Part shown: in pieces, positions 5,403-6,897 of the stretch
Position numbering within the stretch: position 1 is the first letter of the stretch
Layout of the letters: each line of letters opens with the position of its first letter
NCBI RefSeq assembly: GCF_001039265.1
Contig: NZ_LFEK01000056.1
Coordinates: forward strand, 5,183-12,079
DNA length: 6,897 nucleotides
Direction: 5' to 3'
Source of the DNA: Synechococcus sp. GFB01
Lineage (GTDB): Bacteria; Cyanobacteriota; Cyanobacteriia; PCC-6307; Cyanobiaceae
Program-made: the position numbers and the translations under genes
Notes under the pieces: generated by a model
Databases searched by the model: none
Told to the model about the DNA's origin: nothing
What the model saw: the letters and a program-made list of their open reading frames with translations, nothing else

Positions 5403-5884
5403 GGCTGCCGCAGCAGGGCCACCGCATGGCAGGAGATGCCCTCCTCGCGGCCCTCGGCGCCCAGCTTCTCGTTGGTGGTGGCCTTCACGCCCACCTGATC
5501 CGGCTCGAGCCCCATGCTTGCGGCGATCGCGCCGCGCATCGCCTCGATGTGGGGTTTCAGCTTGGGTCGCTCCGCCACCACCACGGAGTCCACGTTGGCC
5601 ACGCTCCAGCCTCGCTCGGCCACCAGGGCCACCACCCGTTCCAGCAGCTTCAGGCTGTCGGCCCCCTTCCAGCGCGGATCGTCGGGGGGGAAGTGGCGGC
5701 CGATGTCGCCCAGCGAGAGGGCTCCCAGCAGGGCATCGATGATCGCGTGCACGAGCACGTCGGCATCGCTGTGGCCATCGAGGCCCAGGCCGGCGGGGTG
5801 CTCGAGACGCTGGCCTCCCAGGATCAGCGGCCGCCCCGGCACGAGGCGGTGGATGTCGTAGCCGTTGCCGATGCGCAGCTGCAT
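5399..5884 (-). CDS. ispF: 2-C-methyl-D-erythritol 2,4-cyclodiphosphate synthase
   Basis: IspF cyclises CDP-methylerythritol 2-phosphate to methylerythritol cyclodiphosphate with loss of CMP, in the non-mevalonate (MEP) isoprenoid pathway. This pathway feeds carotenoids, phytol and quinones. The 161-residue length is normal for this homotrimeric enzyme. GYDIHRL (8-14) supplies zinc ligands Asp10 and His12. [20 protein letters not shown] (36-55) supplies the third zinc ligand, His46, and [18 protein letters not shown] (60-77) is the substrate loop. [13 protein letters not shown] and KATTNEKLG (134-142) with [14 protein letters not shown] complete the nucleotide-binding end. All catalytic features look intact. 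The start is ATG at 5884 with no clear Shine-Dalgarno, 36 bases after the NfeD-like stop. Its stop overlaps the next gene's ATG by four bases, consistent with translational coupling. Confidence 0.96.
   Translation of the reverse strand: MQLRIGNGYDIHRLVPGRPLILGGQRLEHPAGLGLDGHSDADVLVHAIIDALLGALSLGDIGRHFPPDDPRWKGADSLKLLERVVALVAERGWSVANVDSVVVAERPKLKPHIEAMRGAIAASMGLEPDQVGVKATTNEKLGAEGREEGISCHAVALLRQP
5523..5530. repeat. HIP1 octamer GCGATCGC (copy 1)
   Basis: A perfect palindromic GCGATCGC, the highly iterated palindrome overrepresented in many cyanobacterial genomes, lies inside ispF. It supports the cyanobacterial reading but is weak evidence alone in GC-rich DNA. Confidence 0.5.
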
Positions 5885-5920
5885 GGGTGGGTGGCCGGAC
5901 CGCTGCCGGCGTGGAGCGGG

Positions 5921-6403
5921 TCAGTCTTTCACCGGATGCCCCGCCGTCCGTTCCGGCAGCACCTGCAGGCGGGTGCCGTCGCGACCCATCACCAGCACAC
6001 TGTCGCCGGGCTGGAGCGCACCGGCCGGTTCGAGGTTGGTGGCCGCCCAGCTCTGGCCCTGCCAGCGCACCCGTCCGTCGCTGCGGCTGCCGAAGCCGTT
6101 GATCACCTCCGCCCGGTCGCCGTCGGCGGGCGGCGGGATGGCCCGCTGCCGCTGCCGCCCCATCCAGTGCTGCAGGGCCGCCAGCAGCAGCGCGGTGAGC
6201 CCCGCGAACAGACCCACCTGCAGCAGCGGCGCCAGGGCCACCATCCCGGTGATCGCCGACACCGCCAGGGCGGCGATCGCACCGGCCAGCAGTCCGTCGA
6301 AGTCGGCGCCCAGCAGTTCCAGCAGCAGCAGCAGCAGCCCGAACACCAGCCAGATCAGGGCGGCGGGAAGCATGGTGGTGGCGCTCTGGTGCACTGTGGT
6401 CAT
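5921..6403 (-). CDS. NfeD-like membrane protein (short form)
   Basis: This 160-residue protein has the architecture of short NfeD-family proteins, partners of SPFH/stomatin proteins in membrane microdomains. Hydrophobic segments occupy residues about 12-35 ([11 protein letters not shown] then a run of leucines), 37-60 ([20 protein letters not shown]) and 62-80 ([16 protein letters not shown]). A basic linker (MGRQRQR) leads to a soluble C-terminal beta domain of OB-fold type, about 95-150. That domain includes [39 protein letters not shown] and GTRLQVLPE; the [10 protein letters not shown] pattern is the most diagnostic. It has no protease domain, unlike long NfeD proteins. The start is ATG at 6403, with an alternative ATG at 6373 just before the first membrane segment. 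The gene is divergent from the SPFH gene at 6441 and leads the - strand run into ispF 36 bases downstream. A run of six CTG codons encodes Leu23-28. Confidence 0.82.
   Translation of the reverse strand: MTTVHQSATTMLPAALIWLVFGLLLLLLELLGADFDGLLAGAIAALAVSAITGMVALAPLLQVGLFAGLTALLLAALQHWMGRQRQRAIPPPADGDRAEVINGFGSRSDGRVRWQGQSWAATNLEPAGALQPGDSVLVMGRDGTRLQVLPERTAGHPVKD
6273..6280. repeat. HIP1 octamer GCGATCGC (copy 2)
   Basis: A second perfect GCGATCGC lies in the membrane-segment region of the NfeD-like gene. With copy 1 it is one of two found by eye in the window. Confidence 0.5.
6320..6337 (-). repeat. Six-unit CTG trinucleotide repeat (CAG on + strand)
   Basis: Six perfect tandem CAG units on the + strand are six CTG codons on the - strand. 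They encode Leu23-28 in the first membrane segment of the NfeD-like protein. Changes of whole units would lengthen or shorten the leucine run without shifting frame. Confidence 0.8.
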
Positions 6404-6440
6404 GCTGCCTAGGGTTGACGGCAGTGGCATCGGATCGGCG
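6404..6440. promoter_or_regulatory. Divergent spacer between the NfeD-like and SPFH genes
   Basis: The two outward-facing start codons are only 37 bases apart (67 if the shorter NfeD start is used). Any promoters must lie here or extend into the opposing coding sequences. TTGACG at 6415-6420 resembles a -35 box, but no matching -10 element is correctly placed before the SPFH start. A 5-bp inverted repeat, CTGCC/GGCAG (6405-6409 and 6420-6424), could be an operator but is short enough to be chance. Regulatory content is inferred from gene orientation only. Confidence 0.3.
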
Positions 6441-6897
6441 ATGGAAGCCCTGCTCTCGTTACCGGCCCTGGTGGTGATGGCCGTGCTGGGGCTGAACAGC
6501 GTCAAGGTGACCAGCGGCGGCCAGTCGCGGCTGGTGGAGCGGCTGGGCAAGTACGACCGCCAGCTGCAGCCGGGGCTCTCCTTCGTGCTGCCCGTGGTGG
6601 AGAAGGTGGTGAGCCACGAGTCGCTCAAGGAGCGTGTGCTCGACATCCCGCCGCAGCAGTGCATCACCCGCGACAACGTGGCGATCGAGGTGGATGCGGT
6701 GGTGTACTGGCAGCTGCTCGAGCACGCCCGCGCCTACTACGCCGTCGACAACCTGCAGTCGGCGATGGTGAATCTGGTGCTCACCCAGATCCGTGCCGAG
6801 ATGGGCAAGCTTGACCTCGACCAGACCTTCACCACCCGCAGCGAGGTGAACGAGGTGCTGCTCAAGGAGCTGGATCAGGCCACCGACCCCTGGGGCG
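6441..6897 (+). CDS. SPFH / band-7 (stomatin-prohibitin family) protein, 3'-truncated
   Basis: The gene starts at ATG 6441 and runs open to the window edge, giving the first 152 residues. A short hydrophobic N-terminal anchor ([16 protein letters not shown], about 4-19) is followed by the start of the band-7 domain. Visible family features are the [16 protein letters not shown] opening, [35 protein letters not shown] (68-87), [38 protein letters not shown] and then [20 protein letters not shown]. The order is that of bacterial stomatin-like (QmcA-type) proteins, which oligomerise on the membrane and scaffold microdomains or act in protein quality control. The divergent neighbour is a NfeD-like protein, the usual partner of this family. 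A weak GGATCGG precedes the start. The C-terminal coiled coil is outside the window. Confidence 0.93.
   Translation, partial: MEALLSLPALVVMAVLGLNSVKVTSGGQSRLVERLGKYDRQLQPGLSFVLPVVEKVVSHESLKERVLDIPPQQCITRDNVAIEVDAVVYWQLLEHARAYYAVDNLQSAMVNLVLTQIRAEMGKLDLDQTFTTRSEVNEVLLKELDQATDPWG

Noticed and set aside
4192..5742. A 516-codon + strand frame opposite the methyltransferase, TIGR03792 and ispF genes
   Set aside because: It spans three clear genes on the other strand and has shadow-frame composition, ending in Arg/Pro/Ser-rich sequence.
5426..6412. A 328-codon + strand frame opposite ispF and the NfeD-like gene
   Set aside because: Gln/His/Gly-rich sequence with no motif; the - strand genes are convincing.
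1..6897. A novel defence or mobile system, CRISPR array, tRNA or phage genes
   Set aside because: Nearly all the sequence is accounted for by recognisable housekeeping or conserved cyanobacterial families. No direct-repeat arrays, transposase motifs or tRNA-like folds were seen by eye.

Overview
The window is very GC-rich, gene-dense and bacterial. It most likely comes from an alpha-cyanobacterium of the Cyanobium / high-GC Synechococcus type. This rests on recognition, not on a search. The DUF1517 secreted protein and the TIGR03792-family protein are essentially cyanobacterial. The thiamine-phosphate synthase has the ThiD2-like N-terminal domain typical of cyanobacterial ThiE. Shine-Dalgarno sequences are mostly poor, and two GCGATCGC (HIP1) octamers are present.

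Left part (1-2272, mainly + strand): cofactor and vitamin genes. The window opens inside ribF (riboflavin kinase / FAD synthetase). It is followed by thiE (thiamine-phosphate synthase) and thiS (the sulfur carrier for the thiazole half of thiamine). As given, thiS carries a one-base frameshift. A 40-residue single-membrane-span protein is encoded on the - strand at 728-850. It overlaps the ribF tail antisense by 75 bases, and its start codon lies 12 bases from that of the divergent thiE.

Middle (2273-3454, + strand): a secreted or membrane-anchored DUF1517 protein with a Gly/Tyr-rich segment, then a small unrecognised 52-residue ORF. The small ORF runs tail-to-tail into larB with a 27-base overlap.

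Right part (3428-6403, - strand): a compact run transcribed right to left: a NfeD-like membrane protein, ispF (MEP isoprenoid pathway), a TIGR03792 secreted protein, a class I SAM methyltransferase and larB (nickel-pincer nucleotide cofactor). The last four genes are joined by three consecutive ATGA start/stop overlaps, so they are probably one translationally coupled operon. At 6441 an SPFH/band-7 (stomatin-like) gene diverges on the + strand and runs off the window. NfeD and SPFH proteins commonly work together, and here they share a 37-base divergent spacer.

No stretch longer than about 100 bases lacks a gene candidate. I see no tRNA, rRNA, CRISPR array, insertion sequence or phage gene. 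Most of the window is ordinary housekeeping sequence. The points that deserve a second look are the antisense small membrane protein, the broken thiS, the small ORF before larB and the coupled ispF-to-larB run.
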